A DNA stretch of 64,000 nt, taken from Butyribacter intestini. Its GTDB lineage: Bacteria > Bacillota > Clostridia > Lachnospirales > Lachnospiraceae. The position numbers and the translations under genes are program-made. The notes beneath the pieces were generated by a model that was not told where the DNA came from, ran no database searches, and was given only the letters and a program-made list of their open reading frames with translations. Position 1 is the first letter of the stretch, and every line of letters starts with the position of its first letter. Below, one piece after another: positions 17,841 to 26,333 of the stretch. The stretch is taken from the NCBI GenBank assembly GCA_001414325.1, contig LLKB01000005.1, positions 1 through 64,000 of the forward strand. Direction: 5' to 3'.

Positions 17841-18500
17841 TTAAAATTCCCCCTTTAATTTTCTTATATTTTCTTTAATATCACCGCCAAATACGGCAGT
17901 TCCGGCAACAATCCAGTCAACTCCGTTTTCAGCTATTTCTTTTGCATTTTCAATATTTACTCCACCGTCTATTTCTATCAGAAAATCAAATTTACTTTCT
18001 TTTCTGATATTGTCAAGCTTTCTAACTTTTTCCAATGAATCTCTTATAAATTTCTGACCGCCAAATCCCGGATATACACTCATCACCAGTACAACATCAA
18101 CAATGTCCAAAAGACCTTCTAATTTTGACACTTCCGTATCAGGACTTATCGCCACAGAACATTTCATGCCTGCTTCTTTAATCTTTTCCAAAGTTGCCCT
18201 TACATCTTTACAGGCCTCATAATGAACCGTCAGAAGATCAGCTCCACACTTAGCGAAATCCTCAACATATCTTACCGGTTCATTTACCATTAAATGCACA
18301 TCAAAAAACATATCCGTTATTTTCCTGATTGATTTTATAACCGGCATACCGAAAGATATAGACGGAACAAACTCTCCATCCATTATATCAATATGCAGCA
18401 GCTCAATATCACATTCTTCAAGCTCATGTATCTGTTCCCCTAATTTGCAAAAATCTGCCGAAAGTATTGACGGTGCAAGTTTACTTATTTTTTCCTCCAT
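17841..18500 (-). CDS. rpe: ribulose-phosphate 3-epimerase
   Basis: A 219-residue TIM-barrel enzyme of the pentose phosphate pathway that interconverts ribulose-5-phosphate and xylulose-5-phosphate. Motifs: LAPSILSADFCKL at the start, LHIDIMDGEFVPSISFG (metal-binding His and Asp), FDVHLMVNEP, MSVYPGFGGQKF and EIDGGVN followed by the phosphate loop IVAGTAVFGG. Full length, with the usual place after rsgA. AGGAGG lies upstream of the ATG; the stop is separated by one base from the TTG start of the PilZ gene. Confidence 0.95.
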   Translation of the reverse strand: MEEKISKLAPSILSADFCKLGEQIHELEECDIELLHIDIMDGEFVPSISFGMPVIKSIRKITDMFFDVHLMVNEPVRYVEDFAKCGADLLTVHYEACKDVRATLEKIKEAGMKCSVAISPDTEVSKLEGLLDIVDVVLVMSVYPGFGGQKFIRDSLEKVRKLDNIRKESKFDFLIEIDGGVNIENAKEIAENGVDWIVAGTAVFGGDIKENIRKLKGEF

Positions 18501-18521
18501 TATATAGAGTTCCTCCTGTGC

Positions 18522-19400
18522 TTAATATTTTCTTTTATTGCTAATTTCATCAAAAAATTGTCTGTAGTTATCATATCGTCCCTTTGGAATCCTGCCCTCA
18601 TCAAGTGCAATCTTTACACTGCACTGTGGCTCATGTATGTGAACACATCCCAAAAACTTACAGCTATTTTTATACTCCTCAAATTCCGGATAATAATCCC
18701 TGAGTTCCTCTTTTTCAAGATTTGGAAGTCCAAGAGAAGTAAATCCCGGTGTGTCCATAATATAAATTCCGTCACCAAGTGAAAAAAGTTCAGAATGTCT
18801 TGTTGTGTGCTTTCCTCTTTTAATTTTTTCACTTATCTCACCAATCTCCATCCCTGCTTCCGGAAACAGTCTGTTTATTATAGATGACTTTCCTACACCT
18901 GATGGTCCTGCAAGTACAGATGTTTTGTTTTTAAGACACTCTCCAAATTCTTTGATTCCTTCGCCTGTAAATGTGCTTGTCATAAATATCCGGCTGCCGC
19001 ACCCACGATAATTATCCGCAAGTTCTGCCAGATATTTTTCATCTGCATCATCTTTTTTATTAAAGCAGATAACTGTTGCAATCCCCTGTGTCTGCATCAT
19101 AAGCAGAAATCTATCCAGCAGATTAAGGTTTGGCTTTGGGACTGATGCCGAAAATATCACAACAGCCTGATCCACATTTGCAACGGCAGGTCTTATTATG
19201 GAATTTTTTCTCGGCAGTATCTTTTCAATGCTCCCTAGCATTTTTTCCCTGTCAAGTATCTTAACTTCTACATTATCTCCAACTAACGGCTTTACTTTTT
19301 TATTTCTGAATATTCCCTTTGCTTTACATTCCACAACTCCCGGCAAGTCTGTATCAACATAGTAAAAGCCGCCTATTCCTCTTATAATCTTTCCCTGCAT
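18522..19400 (-). CDS. rsgA: ribosome small subunit-dependent GTPase A
   Basis: A 292-residue circularly permuted GTPase that helps 30S subunit maturation. The N-terminal OB-fold (residues 1-70) precedes the G domain, with motifs in permuted order: CFNKKDDADEKY (G4), LAGPSGVGKSSIINRL (G1), TTRH (G2) and DTPGFTSLGL (G3). The zinc knuckle CKFLGCVHIHEPQCSVK is intact. The start codon overlaps the stop codon of prkC by one base (TAATG), showing tight coupling. Length is normal for Firmicutes. Confidence 0.96.
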   Translation of the reverse strand: MQGKIIRGIGGFYYVDTDLPGVVECKAKGIFRNKKVKPLVGDNVEVKILDREKMLGSIEKILPRKNSIIRPAVANVDQAVVIFSASVPKPNLNLLDRFLLMMQTQGIATVICFNKKDDADEKYLAELADNYRGCGSRIFMTSTFTGEGIKEFGECLKNKTSVLAGPSGVGKSSIINRLFPEAGMEIGEISEKIKRGKHTTRHSELFSLGDGIYIMDTPGFTSLGLPNLEKEELRDYYPEFEEYKNSCKFLGCVHIHEPQCSVKIALDEGRIPKGRYDNYRQFFDEISNKRKY

Positions 19401-21511
19401 TACTGCCTAACCTTTTTAAATTCAACATTGTATGAATTACCAGTTGCAACATCGCCTTTATACAATGTTACTGTACCATTGTTCTCACTCCAGCCCTTTA
19501 TTGAAAATTTCTTTGGGAAATCATCATAGGAAAGTGTTCCCTTATATATAGTCTTAGTCTTTCCATCCTGCTCAAGAACAAGTTTGATAACAGCAGGTTC
19601 ATCATCCTCATAATCAAACGGATTGCCGCTTACCGTAACACTGCCCTCATAACTATAATTATATACTGGCTTTGGTGTTGGTTTTGCTGTCGGCTTCGTG
19701 TCAGAGCTTTTTGTTCCCATGCTGACTGTATAATCCACAACTGTTCCGACCGGAACTTTTGTGCCGGCTTCGATAGTCTGACCTACAACGATTCCTTTTG
19801 CATACTTACTTGAGTAAATATAAGAAACATTTGATGAATTTCCCGTAAGACCTCTTGCCGTGAGCCTGTCAAGAGCAACCGCCTCTTTTATACCAACGAT
19901 ATTTGGCATTGTAACATTATCACTCTCAGGACCCTTACTTAAGATAAGTTTTACGGATGAGCCTGATTTTACACTTGAGCCCACAACAGGATCCGTGCCA
20001 CACACAAGTCCCTTATCAACCGTATCACTGTATTCTTCTGATGTTGATGAAACGGAAAGTCCCAAAGCTTCAAGTTTCTTTGTAGCATCATCCTTTGTAA
20101 ACTTTGTAAGCTCCGGTATCGTAACACCACTGCTTCCCTTACTATACTTAATGGTTACGCGTGAATATTCTTCAATGCTGCTTCCCTCATCAGGACTCTG
20201 CTCTAAGACCGTATTTGGTGTCTCATCTGACTCCACCGGTTCAAGTCTCCACTTAAGTTTCTTTTCTTCAAGTATCTCCTGTGCTTCTTCAAGTGTTTTG
20301 CCGCTTATATCAGGAACTTCTACCATGCCTGCCTTAGGTTCTTCTGTTGCCTCTGCTGTTGTTTCTGCCGGTGCCTCCGTTGTTATTGAAGTCACATCCT
20401 TATCGTCTTTTCCTGAGCCCTTGCCCCACCAGCCGCTCACTTTTCCGATTATCAAAAGAATCACTATAAGAATAATAACTGCAACAACCACACTGCATAT
20501 TTTTAATATCTTTTCAAGCTTAGGGTCTATCGCATCATCATCGCCGCTCTCTTCCTCCTGCGGTTCTATGTTCTCCTCCTGAGCATATCTTCCTCTTGAT
20601 GCATCTCTTACTTTGTTTACATCGTCACTTGAAAATTTGATTGTAGGCGAAAAATCATCCTCATCATCTACAATATTTACATATGCCCCATCCGGCTCTG
20701 ACAAAGATCTCTTAAGATCAGAAATAAGTGCCGCAGAAGACATATAACGCATATCCGGTTTCTTCTGCATACATTTCTGCACAATTTTTGAAAGGCTTAA
20801 CGGTATATTAGGATCAAGCTGTTGAAGTGGAACCGCTTCATCCTGTATATGAGCGAGGGCAACCGTGACCGTACTCTCTCCCTCAAAAGGCACTTTTCCT
20901 GAGAGCATCTCATATAAAGTCACTCCGAGCGAATATATATCACTCTTCTCATCACTGTAACCGCCTCTTGCCTGTTCAGGACTTATATAATGAACAGAAC
21001 CCATAGCATTTGATGTAATTGTATTTGATGTTGCCGCTTTTGCAATTCCAAAATCCGTTACTTTTACTTTTCCTTCTTTTGAAATGATTATATTCTGTGG
21101 TTTAATATCCCTGTGTATAATATGGTTATTGTGGGCTGCTTCCATACCCTGTGCTATCTGTATTCCGATGCCGACAGCCTCTTTCACATCAAGCTTGCCC
21201 TTTTTCTCGATAAACTTCTTTAATGTGATGCCCTCAACAAGTTCCATGACAATATAATGAAGTCCATTGTCCTCTCCAACATCATACACATTAACTATAT
21301 TCGGATGTGACAATCCTGCAACGGATTGTGCCTCTGCCCTGAATTTTGCAACAAATTTTGCGTCACTGCTGTATTCCTGTTTCAAAACTTTTATTGCAAC
21401 ATATCTATTCAAACGATGACATTTGGCCTTATAGACATCTGCCATTCCACCCGAACCCACTCTATCAATAATTTCATATCTGTCACTGATCATCATTCCG
21501 GGATTAATCAT
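19400..21511 (-). CDS. prkC: PASTA-domain Ser/Thr protein kinase
   Basis: About 703 residues. The cytoplasmic kinase domain (about residues 10-270) has the glycine loop RVGSGGMADVYKA, VAIKVLK lysine, IIHRDIKPQNIII catalytic loop, DFGIAKA and SPEQARGG. One membrane helix follows (CSVVVAVIILIVILLIIG, near residue 345). Outside the membrane are a Thr/Glu linker and three PASTA repeats (from VPDISGKTLEEA, VTIPELTKFTKDDA and VTMPNIVGIKEAV) that bind peptidoglycan fragments. A further C-terminal beta domain (near 620-703) begins after a KPTPKP linker. The ATG at 21511 has GGAGGA just upstream. It pairs with the phosphatase gene prpC upstream and controls cell-wall and dormancy responses. Confidence 0.95.
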   Translation of the reverse strand: MINPGMMISDRYEIIDRVGSGGMADVYKAKCHRLNRYVAIKVLKQEYSSDAKFVAKFRAEAQSVAGLSHPNIVNVYDVGEDNGLHYIVMELVEGITLKKFIEKKGKLDVKEAVGIGIQIAQGMEAAHNNHIIHRDIKPQNIIISKEGKVKVTDFGIAKAATSNTITSNAMGSVHYISPEQARGGYSDEKSDIYSLGVTLYEMLSGKVPFEGESTVTVALAHIQDEAVPLQQLDPNIPLSLSKIVQKCMQKKPDMRYMSSAALISDLKRSLSEPDGAYVNIVDDEDDFSPTIKFSSDDVNKVRDASRGRYAQEENIEPQEEESGDDDAIDPKLEKILKICSVVVAVIILIVILLIIGKVSGWWGKGSGKDDKDVTSITTEAPAETTAEATEEPKAGMVEVPDISGKTLEEAQEILEEKKLKWRLEPVESDETPNTVLEQSPDEGSSIEEYSRVTIKYSKGSSGVTIPELTKFTKDDATKKLEALGLSVSSTSEEYSDTVDKGLVCGTDPVVGSSVKSGSSVKLILSKGPESDNVTMPNIVGIKEAVALDRLTARGLTGNSSNVSYIYSSKYAKGIVVGQTIEAGTKVPVGTVVDYTVSMGTKSSDTKPTAKPTPKPVYNYSYEGSVTVSGNPFDYEDDEPAVIKLVLEQDGKTKTIYKGTLSYDDFPKKFSIKGWSENNGTVTLYKGDVATGNSYNVEFKKVRQ

Positions 21512-21562
21512 ACTTTCCTCCATTCTGCCATCAGGCATAAATCTCATTTATAATCTTTTTTT

Positions 21563-21580
21563 CCGGATGTATGCATCCGG
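21563..21580. repeat. intercistronic hairpin between prpC and prkC
   Basis: Arms CCGGATG (21563-21569) and CATCCGG (21574-21580) with a 4-base loop lie in the 90-base prpC-prkC gap. There is no T-run on the minus strand, so it more likely adjusts mRNA stability than terminates. Confidence 0.45.
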
Positions 21581-21601
21581 ATCCGGCTATATGTATTTGG
21601 T

Positions 21602-22321
21602 CTATATTTCAACCAAAATAACTGTAATGTTATCTTTCCCACCATTCTCATTAGCTTTCTCAACAAGACTGTCTACTGCTTTTTCTATAGAGCCGCTATG
21701 ACGCACTATATACTCTATATCATCATCCTCAACCATGTTTGTAAGACCGTCACTGCACATAAGTATCTTATCATCCGGCTTTACATCTACCTCAAAATAA
21801 TCTGCGTGAACTGTCTCGTCAATTCCTAAAGCTCTCGTAATAATATTCTTCTGTGGGTGTATCCTCGCCTGGCTTTCGGTGAGTTCACCCTTTTTGACCA
21901 TTTCCTCTACCCATGAATGATCATTTGTTATCTGTTTTATATCATCACTTATGATGTACAGACGAGAATCCCCAATATTAGCAATATATAATGTATTATC
22001 CATAACAGTGCATACTACCATAGTAGTTCCCATGCCCTCATATTCAACATTCGCTTTTGCTTCTGCAAGAACGGCATTATTGGCGACCTTTACCGCCTCC
22101 TCCAATGTCGTTACCGGTGTTATACTTTCGCTGTTTTTTATGGATTCAGCCATTTTCTCAACACAAAGCTTTGACGCATAATCTCCTGCTTTATGTCCAC
22201 CCATGCCATCTGCTACAATAAACAGATTTTGGAAACCACCAACTGAATTTTCATTGCAGTAAACGGAATCCTGATTCATGGCTCGTTTGCTCCCGATATC
22301 AGTCTTTGCATATGCTTTCAT
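21602..22321 (-). CDS. prpC: PP2C-family Ser/Thr phosphatase
   Basis: About 239 residues, the normal size of the Firmicute Stp/PrpC phosphatase that removes phosphate from PrkC and its targets. Metal-binding motifs: KRAMNQDSVYC, IVADGMGGHKAGDYAS, IGDSRLYII, DHSWVEEM and the C-terminal CSDGLTNMVEDDDI with GGKDNITVILV. The chosen ATG (22321) has GAGGAGGAAACGACG upstream; the gene overlaps the end of rlmN by 23 bases. It is followed by prkC. Confidence 0.95.
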   Translation of the reverse strand: MKAYAKTDIGSKRAMNQDSVYCNENSVGGFQNLFIVADGMGGHKAGDYASKLCVEKMAESIKNSESITPVTTLEEAVKVANNAVLAEAKANVEYEGMGTTMVVCTVMDNTLYIANIGDSRLYIISDDIKQITNDHSWVEEMVKKGELTESQARIHPQKNIITRALGIDETVHADYFEVDVKPDDKILMCSDGLTNMVEDDDIEYIVRHSGSIEKAVDSLVEKANENGGKDNITVILVEI

Positions 22322-23363
22322 CGTCGTTTCCTCCTCGTTCTTTATTTCTAAGCTGACCGCAGGCGGCATCAATATCCCTGCCCATCTCTCTTCTTATAGT
22401 AACATTTGTGTGATTTTTTTCAAGTAGCAATTTAAAATTCTGTATGTCTGCTCCTTTAGAACGCTGTCCCATTCTTCCCTCAACCGGATTTAACGGTATG
22501 AGATTTATGTGACAGTTAAGCCCTCTTACGAGTTCTACAAGCTGCATCGCACATTCCCTGCTGTCATTTTTTCCTTCTACCATACTGTATTCAAAGGTAA
22601 TTCTTCTTCCTGTCATGTCAACATAATAGCGGCACGCATCAATTATCTCATGTATCGAATATCTGTTGGCTATAGGCATCATTTCACGTCTTAATTCATC
22701 ATTAGGAGCATGAAGGGAAATAGCTATCGTTATAGTCAGTTTTTCATCGACAAGTTTTTTTAATCTGTCAACAAGACCGCAGGTAGATAAGGTGATGTTT
22801 CTCTGACTGATGTTAAGACCATTTTCATCAGATATCATCCTGATAAATTTAACAACATTATCATAGTTGTCAAGTGGTTCTCCTATCCCCATCAATATAA
22901 TATTAGAAACTCTCTCTCCGGTTGTCCGCTGAATTTCATAAATCTGGTCAAGCATTTCAGAAGTCTTAAGGCTTCTTATAAGTCCCCCCACCGTAGATGC
23001 ACAAAATCTGCATCCCATACGGCATCCGACCTGAGTTGAAATACATACACTGTTTCCATGCTTATATTTCATAAGAACGCTCTCAACCGTGTTTCCGTCT
23101 GAAAGTCTCATGAGAAATTTTGCTGTTCCGTCAGATGACACCTGTTTTTTTATTATTCTTGCACCTTCTATCGTACAGCTTTCATCAAGTTTTTTTCTCA
23201 TATCCTTTGAGAGATTGGTCATTTCATCAAAACTTAAAACAAGTCTTTTATGAATCCATTCATATAATTGTTTTGCTCTAAACTTCTTCTCGCCCATCTC
23301 CTCTAAAAGTTTTTGCAATTCAGTAAAATTCAGACTCTTAATGTCAATCTTATCTTCAGTCAA
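22299..23363 (-). CDS. rlmN: dual-specificity 23S rRNA/tRNA adenine C2-methyltransferase
   Basis: A 354-residue radical SAM enzyme that methylates A2503 of 23S rRNA and A37 of some tRNAs. The iron-sulfur motif is CRMGCRFCAS (near residue 110), followed by NIILMGIGEPLDNYD and NITLSTCGLV. The C-terminal part holds INLIPLNPVEGR and the mechanistic cysteine in DIDAACGQLR. The start is TTG at 23363 behind GGATGGTGA; no ATG fits better. The gene overlaps prpC downstream, and rsmB ends 12 bases upstream. Confidence 0.95.
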   Translation of the reverse strand: MTEDKIDIKSLNFTELQKLLEEMGEKKFRAKQLYEWIHKRLVLSFDEMTNLSKDMRKKLDESCTIEGARIIKKQVSSDGTAKFLMRLSDGNTVESVLMKYKHGNSVCISTQVGCRMGCRFCASTVGGLIRSLKTSEMLDQIYEIQRTTGERVSNIILMGIGEPLDNYDNVVKFIRMISDENGLNISQRNITLSTCGLVDRLKKLVDEKLTITIAISLHAPNDELRREMMPIANRYSIHEIIDACRYYVDMTGRRITFEYSMVEGKNDSRECAMQLVELVRGLNCHINLIPLNPVEGRMGQRSKGADIQNFKLLLEKNHTNVTIRREMGRDIDAACGQLRNKERGGNDDESICKD

Positions 23364-23375
23364 TATATCACCATC

Positions 23376-24746
23376 CTATTGTTTTATAAATGCCGCTATA
23401 AAAAAACCGTCTGACTCTGTCATATCAGGTAATATCTGTATATATCCATCGTCTTTCATATAATTTCTGATTTTTTTTGGAACTCTTTTTCTTATATCCG
23501 CTTTCTTAAAAGGAAGATTTTCAAGCATCCACCTGACATTATCTTCATTCTCTTCCATTGCTATTGTACATGTACTGTAAAGAAGCTGTCCACCTTTTTT
23601 TAAATAACGGCTTACATTTTTTAATATTTCCCTCTGTATCTCTGACAATGCATTTATATCTTCTATCGAGGTCTTATATTTTATATCACATTTTTTTCCG
23701 ATAACTCCAAGCCCTGAACAAGGCAGGTCAGCGATTACAATATCTGCCGTATCCTCCCACTCTTTTTTAAATACGAGTGCATCATTTTTAACAACAGAAA
23801 CATTTTCAAAACCGTTTCTTTCAACATTTTCTTTTATAAGTGCCGTCTTTGCATCAGTAAGGTCACAGGAAATTATCTTTCCTCCGCCATTTAGTTTCCT
23901 GTCATTTAATCTGTCGGCAATATGAAGCGTCTTTCCTCCGGGTGCGGCACATATATCAATGATATTTTCCCCGCCTTTTATCTCAGGGATATGCCCTGCA
24001 AGTATCGAGCTGAAATCCTGCACCTGTATATAACCTTTCTTAAGTGCCTCAACATCCTGCAGTCTGTCAAAATCATCTATCGAGAAAGCGTAATCAAAAA
24101 GTTCACTCTTTTTAACACTGATGCCCTGTTTTTTTAACATATCATACACTTCCTGCGGTTCCGCTTTTGAGACATTGCATCTTACACTCACGCCTCTGTC
24201 TGCTTTAAGAAATCCCTCAAAAATCCTTTCTGTCTCATCCTCGCCGTACTCCTCACACAAATAATTTACTATCCACTCAGGCATTGAGTATCTGACTGAG
24301 GCATAAGCACAAAATCCGTCCTTTTTGTCAGGAAATTTTATCTTATCTTTTTCTCTTGAAATATTTCTTAAAACACCATTTACAAAACCTTTGAGGTTTG
24401 TAAATTTTCTTTTATTGGCAAGCTTTACCGCTTCGTTGCACACTGCACTGTCAGGAACACTATCCATATGCATTATCTGGTAAACTCCCATTCTTAGTAT
24501 TTCTCTGATAACAGGTTTCATTTTTTTAACTTTTGTCTTTGAAAACAGATTTATAATATAATCTGAGGAAACCGCATATTCTATGGTTCCCTGACAAAGT
24601 CTCGTAAAAAATGCTCTGTCTCTCTTTTCAAGTCCCGGATGTTTTTCAAGTGCAGCGTGTATAGCTTTGTCTGAATAAGCCCCCTTATCCATTACAGATA
24701 CTATAACATCAAGTGCAAGATTTCTCAAATTTACTTCATCAGCCAT
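23376..24746 (-). CDS. rsmB: 16S rRNA m5C967 methyltransferase
   Basis: A 456-residue Sun/RsmB enzyme. The N-terminal NusB-like RNA-binding domain (residues 1-140) is followed by a PUA-like region and the SAM-dependent methyltransferase domain. The motifs are IDICAAPGGKTLHIAD, the catalytic cysteine in DLPCSGLGVIGKKCDIKY and the second cysteine in LLYSTCTIAMEENEDN. Its ATG overlaps the fmt stop by eight bases (ATGGCTGA). Sits in its standard position between fmt and rlmN. Confidence 0.95.
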   Translation of the reverse strand: MADEVNLRNLALDVIVSVMDKGAYSDKAIHAALEKHPGLEKRDRAFFTRLCQGTIEYAVSSDYIINLFSKTKVKKMKPVIREILRMGVYQIMHMDSVPDSAVCNEAVKLANKRKFTNLKGFVNGVLRNISREKDKIKFPDKKDGFCAYASVRYSMPEWIVNYLCEEYGEDETERIFEGFLKADRGVSVRCNVSKAEPQEVYDMLKKQGISVKKSELFDYAFSIDDFDRLQDVEALKKGYIQVQDFSSILAGHIPEIKGGENIIDICAAPGGKTLHIADRLNDRKLNGGGKIISCDLTDAKTALIKENVERNGFENVSVVKNDALVFKKEWEDTADIVIADLPCSGLGVIGKKCDIKYKTSIEDINALSEIQREILKNVSRYLKKGGQLLYSTCTIAMEENEDNVRWMLENLPFKKADIRKRVPKKIRNYMKDDGYIQILPDMTESDGFFIAAFIKQ

Positions 24747-25692
24747 TTAGAGTTTCCCCTTTTTCAACTTTATATCCACGAAGAAAAGCAGCTATATTCA
24801 TTCGCTTTTTGCCCTCAAGCTGAAGCTCTTTCACATCAAGATAATCTTTTCCCGTGCTTATAAGCATCTTATTTTTGTCCACATATGCGATATTTCCGCA
24901 ATCTGTCTTTGTAATATCAAATGCTTTAACTTCTTCATCGTCTAATACATCTGCCTCCCATATCTTCAACATTTTTCCATGAATATGGGTAAATGCACTA
25001 GGCCATGGATTTAATCCTCTTATAAGTCTCTCTATCTCAACCGCTGTTTTTGAAAAATCAATCTCACCTGTCGCCTTGCTTAACATTTTTGCATAAGTCT
25101 GTTTTGACTCATCCTGTTTGACCGGATTTAATTTTCCCTCTTCTGCCTGTTTTAAGACTTCGAGTATCATGGGTCCTCCAAATGAAGCCAGCTTGTCAAA
25201 AAGACTTCCGCCTGTCTCTTTCCTGTCAAGCTTATATTTTTTTACAAGAAGCATATCTCCTGTGTCAAGTCCCTCATCCATCTGCATAATAGTAACACCG
25301 CTCTCCTCGTCTCCATCTATAACGGACCACTGGATTGGTGCTGCACCTCTGAGCTTCGGAAGTAATGACGCATGAACATTAATGCAGCCGTATTTTGGAA
25401 GTTCAAGTATCTCCTTTGGTAGTATCTGTCCGAATGCCACTACTACTATAACATCAGGATTTAATTTTTTTAATACTCCGATAAATTCCGCATCTTTTAC
25501 TTTCTGCGGCTGATATACTTCAATACCGGCTTTGACTGCTGCCTCCTTCACGGGAGTAAACATCATTTTCCCACCGCGTCCTTTTGGCTTATCCGGCTGA
25601 GTTACTACAGCAGTCACATCATGCTCACTGTTTATAAGTGTTTCCAGAGTCCCTACCGCAAAATCCGGTGTTCCCATAAAAACTATATTCAT
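24739..25692 (-). CDS. fmt: methionyl-tRNA formyltransferase
   Basis: About 317 residues. It formylates initiator Met-tRNA using 10-formyl-THF. Motifs: MNIVFMGTPDFAV at the start, the catalytic region INVHASLLPKLRGAAPIQW and GVTIMQMDEGLDTGDML, and the C-terminal domain with RGLNPWPSAFTHIHGK. The ATG at 25692 has GAGAGGAGGAAAAGT upstream; a longer frame to 25758 would run over a palindromic repeat and is not supported. It follows def, its functional partner in the formylation/deformylation cycle. Confidence 0.95.
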   Translation of the reverse strand: MNIVFMGTPDFAVGTLETLINSEHDVTAVVTQPDKPKGRGGKMMFTPVKEAAVKAGIEVYQPQKVKDAEFIGVLKKLNPDVIVVVAFGQILPKEILELPKYGCINVHASLLPKLRGAAPIQWSVIDGDEESGVTIMQMDEGLDTGDMLLVKKYKLDRKETGGSLFDKLASFGGPMILEVLKQAEEGKLNPVKQDESKQTYAKMLSKATGEIDFSKTAVEIERLIRGLNPWPSAFTHIHGKMLKIWEADVLDDEEVKAFDITKTDCGNIAYVDKNKMLISTGKDYLDVKELQLEGKKRMNIAAFLRGYKVEKGETLNG

Positions 25693-25717
25693 ACTTTTCC
25701 TCCTCTCGCATATTATA

Positions 25718-25755
25718 TACTCTCGAAATCTCCTGAACGAAAAATTTCGAGAGTA
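25718..25755. repeat. 12-bp inverted repeat element between def and fmt
   Basis: Perfect arms TACTCTCGAAAT (25718-25729) and ATTTCGAGAGTA (25744-25755). The left arm plus loop is nearly the same (24 of 27 bases) as a second element upstream of the CAP-protein gene at 32848-32874, so this is a dispersed palindromic repeat. Confidence 0.65.
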
Positions 25756-25824
25756 CATTATTGCATTTTAGTTTAATATCTATCTTTGAATTGTAACAAA
25801 CTGTATTTTGTAACAGGCTTATAC

Positions 25825-26304
25825 TTACTCTTCCCCGGCAGATGCATTCATAAGCTCGCCCTCTACCTTTGATACATAAAGTACACCTGATAAATGGTCT
25901 ATCTCATGCTGGAGTGCTCTTGCCAAAAGTTCCTCGCCCTCTACCTCTATCTCTACCATATCCGCATTCAAGGCTCTTACCTTAGCATAATTTGCCCTTG
26001 TAACTATTCCTGCCTTGCCCGGCACACTAAGGCATCCCTCCTGTCCTGTCTGTGTACCTGACAGTTTTACTATCTGTGGATTGATAAGTACAATAGGCTG
26101 ACTGCCATCCTCAGTCACATCAATAACAACAATCTGCTTTAACACACCGACCTGAGGTGCTGCAAGCCCTACCCCCTGTGCATCATACATTGTATCGAGC
26201 ATATCCTCGATAAGTGTCTTTATCCTCGGTGTCATCTCCTTTACAGGTCTTGCGTTCATTGTAAGTATTTCGTCACCGATCGTCCTGATATTTCTTATTG
26301 CCAT
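25825..26304 (-). CDS. def: peptide deformylase
   Basis: A 159-residue metalloenzyme that removes the formyl group from new proteins. All three motifs are present: GVGLAAPQVG (motif 1, near 44), EGCLSVPG (motif 2, metal cysteine near 91) and QHEIDHLSG (motif 3, two metal histidines and the catalytic Glu near 132). It lies 29 bases after priA and 132 bases before fmt; the latter gap holds the palindromic repeat. GAGGAAATATTACT precedes the ATG. Confidence 0.96.
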   Translation of the reverse strand: MAIRNIRTIGDEILTMNARPVKEMTPRIKTLIEDMLDTMYDAQGVGLAAPQVGVLKQIVVIDVTEDGSQPIVLINPQIVKLSGTQTGQEGCLSVPGKAGIVTRANYAKVRALNADMVEIEVEGEELLARALQHEIDHLSGVLYVSKVEGELMNASAGEE

Positions 26305-26333
26305 AGTAATATTTCCTCCGTTTTTATTATGTG

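Noticed and set aside
19860-20582. 240-residue open frame on the plus strand across prkC
   Set aside because: It is the antisense shadow of the PASTA/linker coding region: serine-rich, no ribosome site, no family resemblance.
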